From: Zerene cesonia
Lineage: Eukaryota; Arthropoda; Insecta; Lepidoptera; Pieridae
DNA: 64,000 bases
NCBI RefSeq assembly: GCF_012273895.1
Contig: NC_052111.1
Coordinates: 8,680,001-8,744,000, forward strand
Reading direction: 5' to 3'
This document shows, in pieces, positions 44,101 through 58,170 of this stretch. A program made the translations under genes and the position numbers. The first letter of the stretch is position 1, and each line of letters starts with the position of its first letter. Under the pieces are notes generated by a model that saw nothing but the letters and a program-made list of their open reading frames with translations, was not told where the DNA came from and did not search any database.

Positions 44101-47100
44101 GATTGAACGGTATCTTCTTTTGATTTAACTAAGCTTTAATCTCGATAGATTATTTACACAATTAATATAATGTTTTCCAAACATTTTTCTGTAAGTGCTC
44201 ATACTGTTTGAGTTGTATTATGTCTGTTATTATAAAAATCTCCGATAACAATTGGAGCTGCTCTAAGTTTTTTCTGTGTATATAGCTTCAAAAGGAGGAT
44301 TGGATTTAAGGATGGTTGTTTTAATCGATAGTTCTTCAGTCGAAATGGTTTTACTTACGTTGAGTAAAAATCAGTATAGTCGTAATTAGAATCTCAGTTT
44401 TCAGTAAATGGGTTGTAATAGATCTTGAGCGATATTGAACAAACAGATAAACAAACAGATTTAAAATTGGAAGGCGGAATTTGATGTTGAATGTTGTTGA
44501 TAATTATTTAACTAGATGAGGTTTTACAACCAACTTCGAAATAAGGAGGTTCTCGATTCGAATGTAGATTTTTATTATTTTTACCTCAGAACTTTCGATT
44601 GGGTGAACCGATTTTGATGATTTTTTTAATTTATTTAAAACCTGGTACGTTCCGTGTGGGCCCATTTAAATTCGGTCTAGTTCTGACAATTTGTTAAAAC
44701 ATTTATTCTTCATTTTAAAACTCGTCCTTGTCCTTTAAAATTTTATTAGTTTTAGGTCAAAGTCGTATCGAAATAGATACGAAACGTTTCTAACATTCTG
44801 TATCTGTTCCGAGGTATTTCAAACAGCTTTTGAGATGGAGCAGCTCATTGAGTATAATAAATTCAGTGGTCGTTGGTTTTATAAAGCTCGGGATTAATTT
44901 TAGACACGTGTGTCAACACTTATAACAGAGCATTTCGCTACGATGACGATTGTAAGAGTTACGCTCTAATTAAATAAAGGGAGTAAAATTGCGTTAAATT
45001 AAAATTTAAGCCGACCCATTTTCAGGGTCGTTGAATTTGGCTTGAATTGATGGAATTAGGACCATGACAGTTAAAATGGCATTATTGAAATTATTGAAGC
45101 ATGTTTCAACTAAAAGTTATTGCCTTAATACACGATTTAATATATAATTAACCCTAAATTAATCATTTTTAACATAAAATTAAACCGCCTTCAAATTGTC
45201 AGAACTTGACCAAGTATAAATGGAACAACTCGGTAGGCTTCAGCATTTAAATAATAAAAAATCATCAAAATCGGTTCACCCAGTAAAAAGAAAAATTTAT
45301 TAAAAGTGGAAGACTGTTTTTATTCTCTTACAACAAACACGAATCGAAAGTCGTCTTGAGTAGAGTCAAATTGAGAACCTAGTTTTTCTGAAATCGGTTA
45401 ATAAGCCGTTATTTTTATTGAAAAAGTGTTACCACAGTTATAAATACGAACTTCAAATAACAATATTCGTTTGCAACACGACGTTTTTGCAGTACAAAGT
45501 GTCTTTTGCGTAGTTGTCGCGTAGCGTGATGCATCTGTCGCCACCTACGGCAATGCCCGTGAAATACTTTTCACCGTGACGCTGTTCCGATGAATGACGA
45601 GCTATAATAACGTCCAACTAGAATTATGCTGTTCCTGCTTGTGCTTGGTTAGAATTTTCTTGTGTTTAATTTGACTCGAGTCTAAATTCGTCTTTGATTT
45701 CTAAATTATTATTGGTTTTTAGCATCTTTATTGCTTCTTGTAAAATTTTGATAGAAACACTTCAAGAGGTTTCCTAAATCAAAAAAATGTTTTATTTCTC
45801 CTTTCTGCATTTATGTTTGCCTTCACCTTATTCTATCCTTACTCGCTATGAGTTTATAGATTCATTGAAGTCTTTTGTTGGATTCATCGATTCTTTTCAC
45901 GATTCCTTGTTACGATTTCTCGGTACCCTTGTACCGATTGCTTACTTGAATTTCAATGGCTCTATGATGAATAGTAATTGATAAATTTGTCGTCTAGTAC
46001 TAATTAATTTTTACTCCGTCAGTACTATGCTCATTACCTTTAAATTTTTGCTTTATTCATCTTCAACCTTATGAATTATTCATGAGTTTCGATGTTGGAT
46101 ATTACAGATTATTTGATTAGTTCTCTTAATCTAGGGTTATCTTATCGATTTCTTCAATCCGTAATAATGATTCCATTTAACATTTGTTATGCCCGCGTTT
46201 ATTTCACGATTTCGATTGGAATTTTAATCCCATCTTGTTGGCTCGATATGTCCATAATTATGGAGTTAAAGTATTAGGCTATTTGGCATGACTCACTTGG
46301 CAGACTCGTGTATCCGCTGCAACCGAATGCTCATCGCGTAATCAATCTCCGAGGTAAATACAAATAATTCCCGCATAAATACCGAATGCAAGCCAAAATT
46401 ATATTTTTGGTCAGGTATGAAGCTTGCGGCTTCATGGTATTTACGTTTAGTGTTATACCTACGTCTTTATTAGGTCTGTTGTTATTAAAATTAGAATAAT
46501 TCCAGCTTGGTTACAATGACTGGTTGTTGTTCATCATCATTTTATATTTCTTCTTCCTACGAATGGAATAACGAGTGTATTACTTGATTAACAAAAAAAT
46601 GTAAAAGTTCCAAATTACTTCCATATGAGCAAGAAATACACAATAATCTACGAAAATGTTTTATTTTATTATAAAAATTTACAGCACGAATTCTTGCCAG
46701 TGATATAGAAATAATATTTACAATACTATTGATATTTAGTTAAAAAGACGATACATATCAAACGAAGTCATATATTGCATTTAGAATAAATAAATATGGA
46801 TCCAAACAAACTGTTAGTCACACGTGACATCCTGACCAATGAAGCGATAGGTCAGTCAAATACAATCAATATGATACTGTGAAAAGTATAATAAACTGTG
46901 ATTCTCTTTATGATTATTGATTCTATGACTAAATAAAATTATAAATTACAGAAATAGAGGATGAAAGTGAAATGAAAAGCGATATAAATAGAGAATCACT
47001 GTTTATTGTCGAAGTAGATGCGTAGTTGGCAATACGGAACTTAATAACTGCTTTGTAGAGCTACTACTAGTAAAATTTTGGTTAAAGTAAAACAACGATT

Positions 47101-48906
47101 TTCTTAACGGAACCTTTCCATGTGCTTATAGACATTTAACCGCAAAAGAATATTGTATTAATCGATTTAAAGGATCTTCAATAGATTCATAGTTAAATTT
47201 ACAAAATTTAGTAATTGTTATCAAAAACTATTCATAAAAATATAACGTCTTGTTCAAAATTTCTCATCATAACAACTAATTCGTTAATAATTAGATATAA
47301 AAGAAAGTTTTAAGAAAAATAAACTTGACGCATTGGATTAGTTCATAATATAGAGTAGAACGCTGTTAATACACGTATAACACACAGGTATAATAGCACG
47401 ATACACCAACACACACGAACAGACGCTTTATTAGAATCGATGTTGTAACAGTATTATTTCCTCTACCGAGAAAGGAAAATTATAAACACCCGATGAAAAT
47501 ATGAAGATGATTCGAAATCTGACGGAAAAAACTATCTTGTGTTAATGCCAACAATTTCTATCTTTTGATACATATCTTAAGTTGTATTATTTACTAAAGT
47601 GATAACTTAAAGGCACGAAACACTAAACATTCCGTCAGATTGGAGCATCATCAGGTTCTTTACGTTACAGTAGAATTATATAGAAATGACCTTGTGTAAC
47701 GCCGAAGTAGATTAGATACTTACACTGTACTTTCTACAATACTTACTGTAACACACTTTCCTATCCTCTTACCATTCCCTACTTCCATACAGGTCCGATG
47801 TTGGTTTGAAGTGTGATCCGCTGCTAATTAATTCATGTATTCCTACTTTTCATGTGTGCTATTCCTTACTAACATTGATTTATATCAGACCATTTGCATA
47901 AGACATATTTCTAATAGTAGAATTTTGTAATGCCACCTGAAGGGAAATTACTCTGAATACTGTAAGATAGAAATTTAAGTCAAATAAATATTTCATTATA
48001 TTTGTATAGAAATAAAACTTTCAGAATAATTGAATGCATCAAATAATCTGAAAAGTTATTTATCGCACACTTGGAGTCGAACCGACTAAAATATTGTATC
48101 TACGATATTAAGAGTCCTTTCCATGCAGGTGACATTACAAAATTCACCCCTGAATACCAAATTAAATTCAAAAGCCAACTCGCGTCGCTACTAACAATAA
48201 TATAAATTTCAGTTCATTAGCGAGCTCAAAGATATTTGAATACTTAACCATCGTTGACCGAAGTGCCAATGTCAAACGGTTCTCCTTTTAGAATTTCGTA
48301 TGCGTGAAACGTAATTCCTATATCTCGTATTATATGCAGCAACAGTTGCGCGTCTTATGATTTTTTCACTTCATCCAATTGGACTATAAACCTAAAAATT
48401 AGGAACAGTTTCCTCATTGGTATCTGTACAGGTCATTACAAATTTAAATTAAAAAGCACATTAACATCTATGTGATAGATTAAATCACGTTTCTTGATTC
48501 AAGTCTTCATCGGGAACGAACTTGCGGTTGATTTACCTGCCTATTATACTATTAAATAATCTAGTCATAATTCATAACTAAATGCAATGCATGACATACT
48601 TCTGCTTGAACTACTGCACTTACTGCTACTGCTTTTGCTTCGCGTGATCATCATCTCTTACTAGTAACATTACGCAGAACTCGGTAACGGGCCACATTCA
48701 CCTTTTGACTTTGCTTGCTTACTGCTATGCTATCTCGCTTTCCCTTGTCCATGCTTCAGCTTTGCTTCCTTCCCCATACTCGTTGACCCGCTGTGCATCG
48801 CGTCTAATTGGCTGGTCATTTTATTTTTTGCTTGTCCCTCTTCCAACTTTGCTTGCTTTGTACACCTTCCTCGACCCGTGGTGCAATGTGGTGCAATGTG
48901 CTCCAG
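41140..48906. other. Non-coding region between RPGRIP1L and the orphan exon
   Basis: No exon with family similarity was seen. 41640-41880 is unusually CpG-rich (gagagcgacggacgcgcgctgcgc) for this neighbourhood and could be the promoter or first exon of the gene that owns the exon at 48907. Copies of the 'accgattttgatgatt' repeat lie at 44519-44720 and, reversed, at 45150-45290. The rest is AT-rich without visible structure. Confidence 0.5.
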
Positions 48907-49013
48907 AATTCGGGGAGTGGTTGAGCCGGGAGTGTGTGTGCGGGGCGGCGCGCGCGCGGCGGCGGCTCAGCGAGCGCGAGGCGAGGGCGGAGACCCTCAG
49001 GATCATTATGGAA
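48907..49013 (+). CDS. Single GC-rich exon of an unidentified gene
   Basis: A 107-nt stretch between a cag acceptor (preceded by pyrimidine-rich sequence) and a strong gtgagt donor. It is open only usefully in one frame: 2 bases, then 35 codons reading FGEWLSRECVCGAARARRR..AETLRIIME, ending in phase 0. Gene-like features are the sharp G+C jump against AT-rich flanks, the charged helical end (LSEREARAETLRIIME) and splice sites on both edges. I do not recognise the family. The other exons must be many kilobases away, perhaps with a first exon near 41.7 kb and later exons beyond or inside the 49-60 kb stretch. Confidence 0.6.
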
Positions 49014-49056
49014 GTGAGTGCTCGATTTGGTATCTTGTGATTTTTCAATCGACTTC

Positions 49057-49215
49057 AAAAAGGGGGAGGTTCTCAATTTAACTGTATTATATATGTTTGA
49101 TACTTCATAACTTATTACTCGGTTAACCGATTTTTATGATTCTTTTTTCAATAGAAAGCTGGTGCTTTTCGTGTAATCCCAAATAAATTTGGTCTATTTC
49201 TGACAATTTGAAAGC
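49057..49215 (+). repeat. Dispersed repeat 'AACCGATTTTTATGATTCTTTTTT', copy
   Basis: It begins 'cgacttcaaaaagggggagg', then 'gttaaccgatttttatgatt', then 'tttggtctatttctgacaat'. It starts 44 bp after the orphan exon's donor and matches 44519-44720. Confidence 0.55.
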
Positions 49216-50375
49216 AGCTTGGTTGTTTGTTAAAATATTTACTGGGTATAGCAGCATTTGTATGTAATTTGACTTAACTGTATCATTATATTGTATAGTC
49301 GTATAAGGGATGGATGATTCGAGCATAACGTTTAAATTAAGACCTAGGATAAAATAACCCTTGTTTTTCAAATACTACTGTAAGAGACTCTCGTGAGCGT
49401 GCAACTGCACTTATTTTTGCGACTGAAAAACTGGTGTAAATCTAGTTATTAAATAATAAAATAGATGAATCATTTTTAATATTTGGCAGATTCGCTTTAT
49501 GTTTTATGACCAGAATACTCTCAAACACTCATATATTTTTTATGAACATCGTTAAACTCCATGCTATACAAATTTAGGATTAAGCAAAGACAACAAAATG
49601 TACTAAGTTTATCTTGCTAGATAGATTAAAAGAATAGAAACTGAAATTAATGTGTTGGTTGTGAAGAAGTTGGAAGAGAAGGAGTATAGCACCAACACTG
49701 TGCTCAGTGGTTGAGACTTCCAAAAACTTTTACAACTGAACTGGCCTAGCCCAATAGTGGGCACCTTGGGTAGTGTGGTAAATTATGATCGTTACTCTTA
49801 TGGAACATCTGTCTGTACAGTGAGGTTTAATATGAGCGGACTATAGTGTAGAGAATGATAGGTTTTTAAGCGGTTTCATATTAAAATGTATCCTTAAATA
49901 TACGGATCGCCCACGTTGGCCTTATTCACCTGTAAATTGATCGCTGCATACAATTTGAACACTATAAAACACGTATCGGATTCAATAAATCCCTCGGCAC
50001 AACATAAACATTTTGTTACTCATGTTATTCCATTTATAATTCATGCGTTCAATGTTCTCTGATTGCCAAATCATTATCTAAATCCGTTCTCATCTTAGCT
50101 ATTTACGCTGCTAATAATAGTCTCATTTTCATTTTTAATACAGCGCCCTCTAGTGGTTTAGTTTCCATTTCAACGCCATCTATTCGTTTCAATGGGAAAG
50201 TGGTTGTATGTATTGATGTCAGTTACACGTGGTCACACACGAACTCAAACCATTTGTTGTGCTTTCTGCTTGCTACCGTTAGCTAGTAATAGATGGCGTT
50301 AGTCTACACCCTATAGATAGCTCCGGTTGTAATAACTCGAAACTTCTAAATCTCATACACCTCTTAATTTTTTTT

Positions 50376-50715
50376 AACATCATAGCGGGCAACTGAGCTG
50401 ATGGTTCGCCTGATGGTAAACGATCACCACCGCCCATGAACATTCGCAAAGGCCTAAGAATGAAGGAAAAAGAAGAAACCTCTGAGAATGTGCTGCCCGA
50501 TTTTAAGGGATATGGGATAAGGAAAGGATTGATGACGGGATAGAAGGAATGGACTGGGAAGGGCTGGGAGAAGGAAATACGCCTCCGGCTCCCCCACTCA
50601 CTGTACGAAACACAATAGCAAGCTATTATTTCATGCCGGTTTTCTGTGGGGAAGTGATGCTTCCCTGGTGCGAGCTGGCCCAATTCGTGCCGAAGCATGC
50701 TCGACTCCCACAATA
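50376..50715 (-). mobile_element. A-tailed retroposon, near full length (about 330 bp)
   Basis: On the minus strand it starts near 50715 with 'tgtgggagtcgagcatgctt', passes 'gtgagtgggggagccggagg' and 'catgggcggtggtgatcg', and ends in an A tract (tttttttt on the + strand) near 50370. This is the longest copy here and defines the family. A 144-codon open frame inside it is not a gene. Confidence 0.75.
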
Positions 50716-52779
50716 AATTTTGTTATTCTTAATTTTGTCATTCTTTTCTTATACCTTTATAAGCTAGTCTTTCAGGACTGTTCCAATAATAAAAACATAT
50801 CCTATTAGATATCTTATTATTAAAACCATGAACATAATATAACTAAGAACCCCAAACTCCAAGTTACCAACAATGTCTCTAGACGCTTCATCTATTTCTA
50901 CAACACTTATTTCCGTCTTTCCACCTAACTGTTCATGTACGCTAATTGCACATTTATTACCAAGTGATTAGGCGGATAATTGGCTGGCTAACTTGACAGC
51001 TGACCGCGACACGCTTGACAATATGTCAACGTGATTGACAGATGAATGCTAATTCTGTTTTGTTTGATTCGACTGGATGCATTGTAGGCGGAATTGCGTC
51101 TTTGTTAAACACGCCGGTGGTTATAATTGTAACGCTACGTAGTGCACGTGAATAGGTATAAAGATTTAGTTACATGAACATTATTAGTAGTTAGTAGGGC
51201 AGGTATTGTTGTTTGGAAACTTACAAACGTAGACCAGTAATTAATCGAACTAACTAGAACAAACCTGTTCTATCGCTCGTATTTTAATACCAATTTTTAT
51301 TGGAAGGCATTTGCCAATAACTCGAATGAAATAGAAGCCAGGCAAATCCATATATACCACAAGATAAAATGTTACCTGCTCGGACCAAAAACATCTAGTC
51401 AATTCTGAAAATTAAGATGGGTTGATTTATGTACACCCAAATAATATAATCGTAGAAATGAATTACTTTTGTCATCAAAACATCATAGTTTGCGATCAAC
51501 ACGACACTAGATTTTCCTAGAATCTTTGTAACTGGTTCAACATAAAAAATAACAAATGGGAATACCACACTTATAAAATGCTCATTCGTTATTAACTGGG
51601 ACTGTAAAACTTTTTATCTCATGAAAACACCCAAGGTGTTTCCACGGAATTTTATTTATGTTACAGCCATTTTTATTGGTTTGCATCGTAAATACGAAAT
51701 TTTGCTGATTTAACACCACTTATCATCTTATAATGGGTTTAGCGAACTGAATTCCATTCGCGTAGTTTCATATTGAAACGTTTAAATCATTTTTGTGTCT
51801 TTGTAGTTGCATTCAGGTTTTGTGCCCATTTAAAATAAGGTTGCTTTGACGAACAAATGTATTGGAGGTATTTGGGATATCGCTTGTCCTTTATATTAAA
51901 GTGACAAATGGACTTTATCTTGTTTTTTTTAAATATCTAGATACGACGTCCCTGACTCATTGAGACATTGGTGGAATACCTGATGAGATAGAGGATAGTA
52001 TAAAATCTGAGAAATTTTATAAATGCAACAGTTACTATCTTCTGCGTGATAAGTCTTCACGTTATGAAGGTTTCTTGATATTTAAATATAATTTAAAAAT
52101 AAATAAATAGAGAAAACCAAATAAATCGGGCGAGGTCTGAAATTCATTAATGAAATTTACCCTTGAATCCTGTCTATCTTTGCAAAGCACGAGGCAGATT
52201 ATTATATCTCTAAGAAAATTATAAATTAATTTTAATTTTAATGGAATAAAGAGAGTACCCTATTTAAGGCAAATTTGTATAGCTACAAATACGTAAGCTT
52301 ACTCAATAGCAATAAATATAAAACAATAATTAAGAATCTTAAATGGGCACTAGGAGATTTTAGTATTAGCGATGGGATTACGAAATTATTCAATATGCAC
52401 GCGTTTACCTCACGTGGGTAGCGTCTAAATAATGGCACATTTATCTATTTCTAGACACACGCATTCCCGCGGTTTTCTTTATGAACCCAGTGAGAGACTC
52501 GTGAACGATTTAATGGCTATTCGCTGAGGAACTTTGAACGCTTAAAATACGATAAACTACGGTTGCGAAATATTTTAGTTGTTGGGGCTGGTTAAACGCT
52601 GGGTAATGAGATCTATTTCTATTGCATGAATCTGTGTTGTAATCGGGATATCTTACATGCGTTTTATTAATGTTTTGTCAGTAAAACTATTAATTTACTC
52701 TTGTTGTGGAAGTAAGATAGTGTTAAAACAATATTTTTTTTCCTCTACATCAGTCTGTTAAAATACCTTTGCATTTAAT

Positions 52780-52850
52780 TATGGGCGGAGGTGATTGCTT
52801 AGGCGAATCACCAGCTCGGTTGCTCGCACAACCATAAATAAAAAACATTT
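52780..52850 (+). mobile_element. A-tailed retroposon, 3' fragment
   Basis: 'atgggcggaggtgattgc' to 'accataaataaaaaac', the 3' end of the same family with a poor A tail. Confidence 0.55.
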
Positions 52851-53424
52851 AAGGCGGAGCTTTAACTAGTAAATATAAAGACCTAAAAAAGACCTTTGTT
52901 ATATTCATTCTTAATTCCACATGCACGCACGGTTACAAAATGAATAAATACATAATTATCAAAACATTTCCGTGCCTCTCTGATCGTCTCGACTTTGAAT
53001 TTCAAATTCAGCAAATAAACAACATCACGCCGAAATGCGCTTTGTTGCGAATTATTGTTACAACTGTTGAGGTGTGAGCTAAAATAAGCTGAAATTCGGA
53101 ATTGTTCATTTATTTTTCTTTTAACTGATTTTGTATTGTATATCTACTATAACGTTTTTTGTACTCATAAAATAAGAAATACGTTATATTGTTTTATCGG
53201 CTAGTGCCTAAATCATTTTAATTAAATACTTGTAAATCCGTAGGTTACTAAATAATATGTTCATGCATTGCTGTAGTATCATTAGTATCTTTACATTTAA
53301 AACTAGAGCGTTTTAAACCCTACCTTAACCCCTTAATGGCTTATTGTAGTGTCTCAAACTTTCAGAAGTTGTGATAAAATCTGTAGGCGCGATAAACCTT
53401 AACTTTTATGTTATTCTAGCCTAA

Positions 53425-53530
53425 GGAGGCCCGTGGCAATCCCTTATTTATCCCCTTTGTCCTTTCCTATAAAATGGCAATACATTTGCAGTGGTCGCTT
53501 ACCGTCAGCCGACCCAACCGAAAAGTTCAG
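53425..53530 (+). mobile_element. A-tailed retroposon, diverged fragment
   Basis: 'ggcaatcccttatttatccc' with 'tggcaatacatttgcagtgg' and 'cgcttaccgtcagccgaccc' is recognisably the same family, heavily diverged. Confidence 0.4.
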
Positions 53531-56500
53531 TTTCCCGCCCTGTTCTAAAATAAAAACGACAAAATTTCATTCAAATCTAATCTGTCATTTATTAAGTAAC
53601 AAAACACACGTTAAAACAAACCTTAAAATCTATGATATTGGCAAAGTCATGCTATTAGCTTTCCGATAGTTGCATAAATACGCCGCGGTTACATTTAGCC
53701 AGGTTCCGAGAAACTCTTATTATTCCCGTTCTGAACCTTGAACTAGTTAACTAATAATATTCGTGCTGAAAATACCGATATTTTGTAACTTACTGACCTT
53801 TTGTTTAGTCTGCGGGATTTGAGTTTGAAACATTATTCGTTGTTTATGTTGCTCTGGTGCGTTTGTATTTTATTGTGATCCGTTGATATATAATAATTTG
53901 ATGTGATGTCATCATTCTTTCGTTTCGCCGTAACGATTAATACAAAATTACTAACAAATGAATATGAAGATAATTTGAATCATCATCTTTCTGTAATCAA
54001 GGAGGAAAGCGGGTCTCTAATACTAAGACTTCACTATCCGTCCGTCGGTCACCAGCCTATATCTCATGAACCATGATAGTTCTAACATAACTCAGAATTT
54101 GTCCTTATAATTTAGGATGCCTGGTAAAGATTACTGTCTCTACTGCACTGTACGATAAAACTGCCTTCTATTCATTGTTTAATGTGTCATTAATTTCCTT
54201 TTTATTGTGTCCAATAATGGTATAAAGAGTTTTGATTTATTCAAAGTTAATTAACAGTTCACATTTCACATTTACAGAGATCAAATAAGCGCTCCAGAGA
54301 GACCCCTCTTACAGGTTTGCAGGTGCTCTTGCTAGTTTATTTGTACGGTATTATTCTCAACTACATAATAGAACGAACAAATATATAGGAATTAAATTAA
54401 CCTCAAGCGCACTTACAAAGTTACATTTACGCCTTAAAATAAATCACTATTATATTATATCGATTGTAATATTTACTACTCTTATTGAGATGCGGTTCGA
54501 TTACGAAGAAAGAATAAAAACTATAAAGGAATAAATAAATATGAAGCATTACATTCTTGCTCTATCCTATACTCTCAGTAAAGTATACGCCAAGCGAAGC
54601 CCAATGTTGTGCTTGTCTGAGCACGTTATTATTTTAGGACATATATTTTTACGTGACACGCTTGAGAAACGTGTTTTTAAATAAATGTGAGTGCATTTCT
54701 CTTCATATCCACGTATATTTATCAAGCAGTTTGGAATTGCATCCACAATTGCATAAAACATTTAACATTAAATGGAAATTTAATGATTATAGAGATAAAC
54801 ATAACATTTGTGGAACGCGCCCGATTTCTCTTGCCATATTCATGTAGGTAATATTTTATGATATAACGGTATGAATACATTTTGCACTCTTCCTCTATAT
54901 ATCGTCCGCCCCAGTTTTGCCCGTGTTACATCCATAGCCTTATAGCACACAGGGATCACGTATATATCCAATGAAGATAGATGAAAGAAGTGGTCGGGTG
55001 AAATAATTTATTGATATCGATTCAGTAGTATCTGTGATTAGCGCATTCAAAAACTAACAAACTCTTAAGCTTTGTATTGGTTTAGATAAGCGAATTATAT
55101 GCAATAAGAAAGAAAGAAAAGAAACATGATTTAACCGCCCGATCGTCGGATGAAATAAAAACCTCTAAAATTTCGAAAGTCGAGCAATTAGAACACAGAT
55201 TTAAAATTGTTATTTCATAAATGTCCATAAATAAATTTTAACCAAGGACATTACCGTAGCTTATATTACTGGTTTAGCTATATTCATCACTCCTTGTCTT
55301 AGCCAAAGCAAAAGCGACCTTTTCTAGTTTAAAATGCTGCAATCAATGAAAGTGAAGTACAGATTACAATCTCTATTTGATATATCGGGCACAGCGGTCG
55401 TGAACATAAGTTACGGGCGTATAATTAGTTTGGATATCGCCCAAATCCTTGTTGCATTCGATACATCACAACGCCGGAAAAGTATGTCTTCAGTATGTGT
55501 TTAGTGAATTGACACTTGGAAAGTGAGCGTGAACATTGAGATGGTTATTTCTTTCTTAATTTGCCTTATAGCGAGTACATTACATTGTGGCGGTTGTCAG
55601 TGATGCAATGGTATTTTAATATACCAAGCTACGCACGAGAATAAAAGAATAGTTCTCCTGAATGACTTTTCACCACACTCATTTTGGTTGGGATTAGCCT
55701 TTATCTTCATCTTTCATCCTTTATCTTCATAAAATATATTATAGCTACTGCACAAGTAAACGAAAAAACATGTCACCTCCTTGTTTTATTACTAATGGGA
55801 CAATACATGGGAATACATGTTCCAATCACAGAACGAGACGATAAGCACTATTAATAAGATATCTTCTTTCCCGTGTAATAACTTGGATTTTACCGCATTG
55901 TGCTATTTTCTTTCTTTACTTTTTTCGATCGTTCTATATAATATATCATAGGATCCAATTAGGACATTCGAAATGTACTTGTACACCTAAATCATTAGTT
56001 GAGAAAGATAATTATTGTAACTTTATTTGATCAGTAAACCTACAGTGAAGTAAAGACTTGAGATTGAATCAGGACGTACGTCTTAATTCTAAAGTATGCA
56101 AAAATACCTCATGACAAAATCAATCTAAAGCGATGCCATAACATGTTAAATGCAGACCAATATTTTGAACACAAAAATAAAATGGGAAACAAATGGCCCG
56201 AGTTCCAATTAAAGACGGAGATCTGGTGCAAATATTCAGCATTCTCGGAAATAACATGATGTCTGTGGGCGCTACATGTAGGAGGCGGTGCTGGTTCGCG
56301 TGTCGTGTTTAAAACATAGGTTTTAGTGGTCTTCATTCGTTATTTAACTTGGAAATTGGAACGAATACATGAGACAATTTGTTTGAAAGAAGAGTTTAGA
56401 ATAACTATGATTCGAAAAATGCGAGTGTGGCCGCAAGGAGTGTTTTTCGATTTCTTTTCTCTAGACGCGTTGAGAACTTATTATGACACACATTGGCGGT

Positions 56501-57093
56501 TATAAGCTAATAGGATGTTTAGAAGTCAATTCAATAACAGGCTTTGAACAAATTTGAAATTTATATAAGTATTTATCATATTGTGATAGATGAACATTTA
56601 TTAATTTTATCTTGTCCGCCTTCATGATAAAATGTCTTAATGACATTTTTACATTTAATTGCCTTAAGGAAATAATCTATAATCTACAAACACTTTATAT
56701 AGCCCTGGAAATGTAAATAAAATCTATAGAATTTTTAGTTTATCGCACTCAGCTGTACAATTACAATATCATTCAAGTCAAGTTTAACCCACGGCTCAAA
56801 GTCAAGTGGTTACGAGAACATATTGGCACAAACGCAACCTTTATTCAGAATTGCTTCTTTCATCTTGATATTTTTAAAGTGTCTTTACCGCAAGTGTCAT
56901 AGAAACCGTTCTTCCCGCCAAATCTAATTGACGTCTGTCAAAATTACTCCCGCGCAATTTTTGTTGTGTGGTTTCGCTGACGGAAAGTTTTTGCATGTCT
57001 GTTATATTTGAAAACATAACAAATGTTAGAACGTTAGGAGCTACGAAGTAAAAATTTGGCTGTTTTATTTACATCACGTGCAGTGCATTGTGC

Positions 57094-57389
57094 AGTGGTG
57101 GCTCAGTGGTGAGAACCTCGGACTTCAAAATCGATAAGTCGGGGTTCGAGACCGGGCGAGCGTGCAAGAAATAAATTGACTTTTCAATTTATCTGCGCAT
57201 GTAGATAACATCACCACTGCTTAAAACGGTGAAGGAAAACATCGTGAGGAAACCGGCATGTCCGAGAATCAAAAGTTCGACGACATGTGACATCTGCTAA
57301 CCCGCACTTGGCCAGCGTGGTGGATTATGGCCTGAACCGTCATAGGAGGCCTGTGTCCCAGCAGTGGGAACATATATGGGCTGATGATG
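57094..57389 (+). mobile_element. Full-length tRNA-derived SINE
   Basis: Box A-like 'tggctcagtggtgagaacc' and box B 'ggttcgagacc' near the start, body with 'ggtgaaggaaaacatcgtga' and 'ccacgctgg' complement, tail 'gggctgatgatgat'. Candidate target-site duplication 'atttacatcacgtgca' at 57067-57082 and, with one change, at 57390-57405. Truncated relatives are at 36528-36697 and 58017-58170. Confidence 0.75.
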
Positions 57390-58016
57390 ATTTACATCAC
57401 GTACAATTTGAAATGATATCCTACATACGAACGTGTCCTTATTTGCGGATGAAGTAATGTTATTTCAATAAAATTTTAAGATCTTTGCAGGGGTTAAAAG
57501 CGCAAAAACTAACAGAAGTACTTAGTCTAAATGACCATCGTCGAACTTTGCTCCAATTTAGACCCGCTATTTTTGGAACACCCAAAATAAAAAATACCTT
57601 TTTTACGGCATGGCTTTATAAACAACTACAGGGGAATAATTATCATACTCTGTACAGACGTTTACGATTATGACCTGTGATAAAACTCTGTGAGACTCAG
57701 CGTGACACATTAATATGTTGCCAGAATATTAACAATGTTGTCAATAACTCGAGCTTTCATAAAAGTCATTAAGCATGAATCATAAGGAAAAGCCAAACAA
57801 AATATTCTATAAAATTTTCTTTTAACACTTGTTTTACAGAGAATCCGAAAACACTAGTCATCGTGAATTCCAAGTTTTTCTATCCTACTTTTTAAATGAT
57901 TGTTTGTTTATATTTAGACGCTGATAATTTAAAAACTTATTGTAGCCATTTTGATTCGATGTCGATAAATTTGACTTGATCTGGAAGATAATGTTGTTTT
58001 TAACTTATGACATATA

Positions 58017-58170
58017 ATGTCATCAGCCCATATATGTTCCCACCGCTGGTACCCAGGCCTCTATGACGGTTCAGGCCATAATCCACCACGCTGGCCAAGT
58101 GCGGGTTGGCAAATGTCAAATGTCGTCGAACTTTTAATTCTTGGACATGCCGGTTTCCTCACCGTTTTAA
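58017..58170 (-). mobile_element. tRNA-SINE (57.1-kb family), 3' part
   Basis: Reverse copy: 'catcagcccatatatgttcc', 'ccacgctggccaagtgcggg', 'catgccggtttcctcaccgt'. It ends where the tRNA head would begin, so it is 5'-truncated. Confidence 0.7.

Larger units (their letters stand above)
49014..57066. other. Non-coding AT-rich stretch
   Basis: Besides the repeats listed separately, no exon or RNA gene could be supported. It may be an intron of the gene with the exon at 48907. Short open frames (such as 53433-53669, 54567-54847 and 56109-56336) have no coding character. Confidence 0.5.

Noticed and set aside
50279..50713. 144-codon minus-strand open frame
   Set aside because: Lies within the A-tailed retroposon; related pieces at 1626-1844 and 32574-32792 give similar peptides, so it is repeat DNA.
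57485..57673. 62-codon open frame after a ttgcag acceptor-like site
   Set aside because: No matching donor, no recognisable domain and ordinary AT-rich codon use; no reason to call it an exon.
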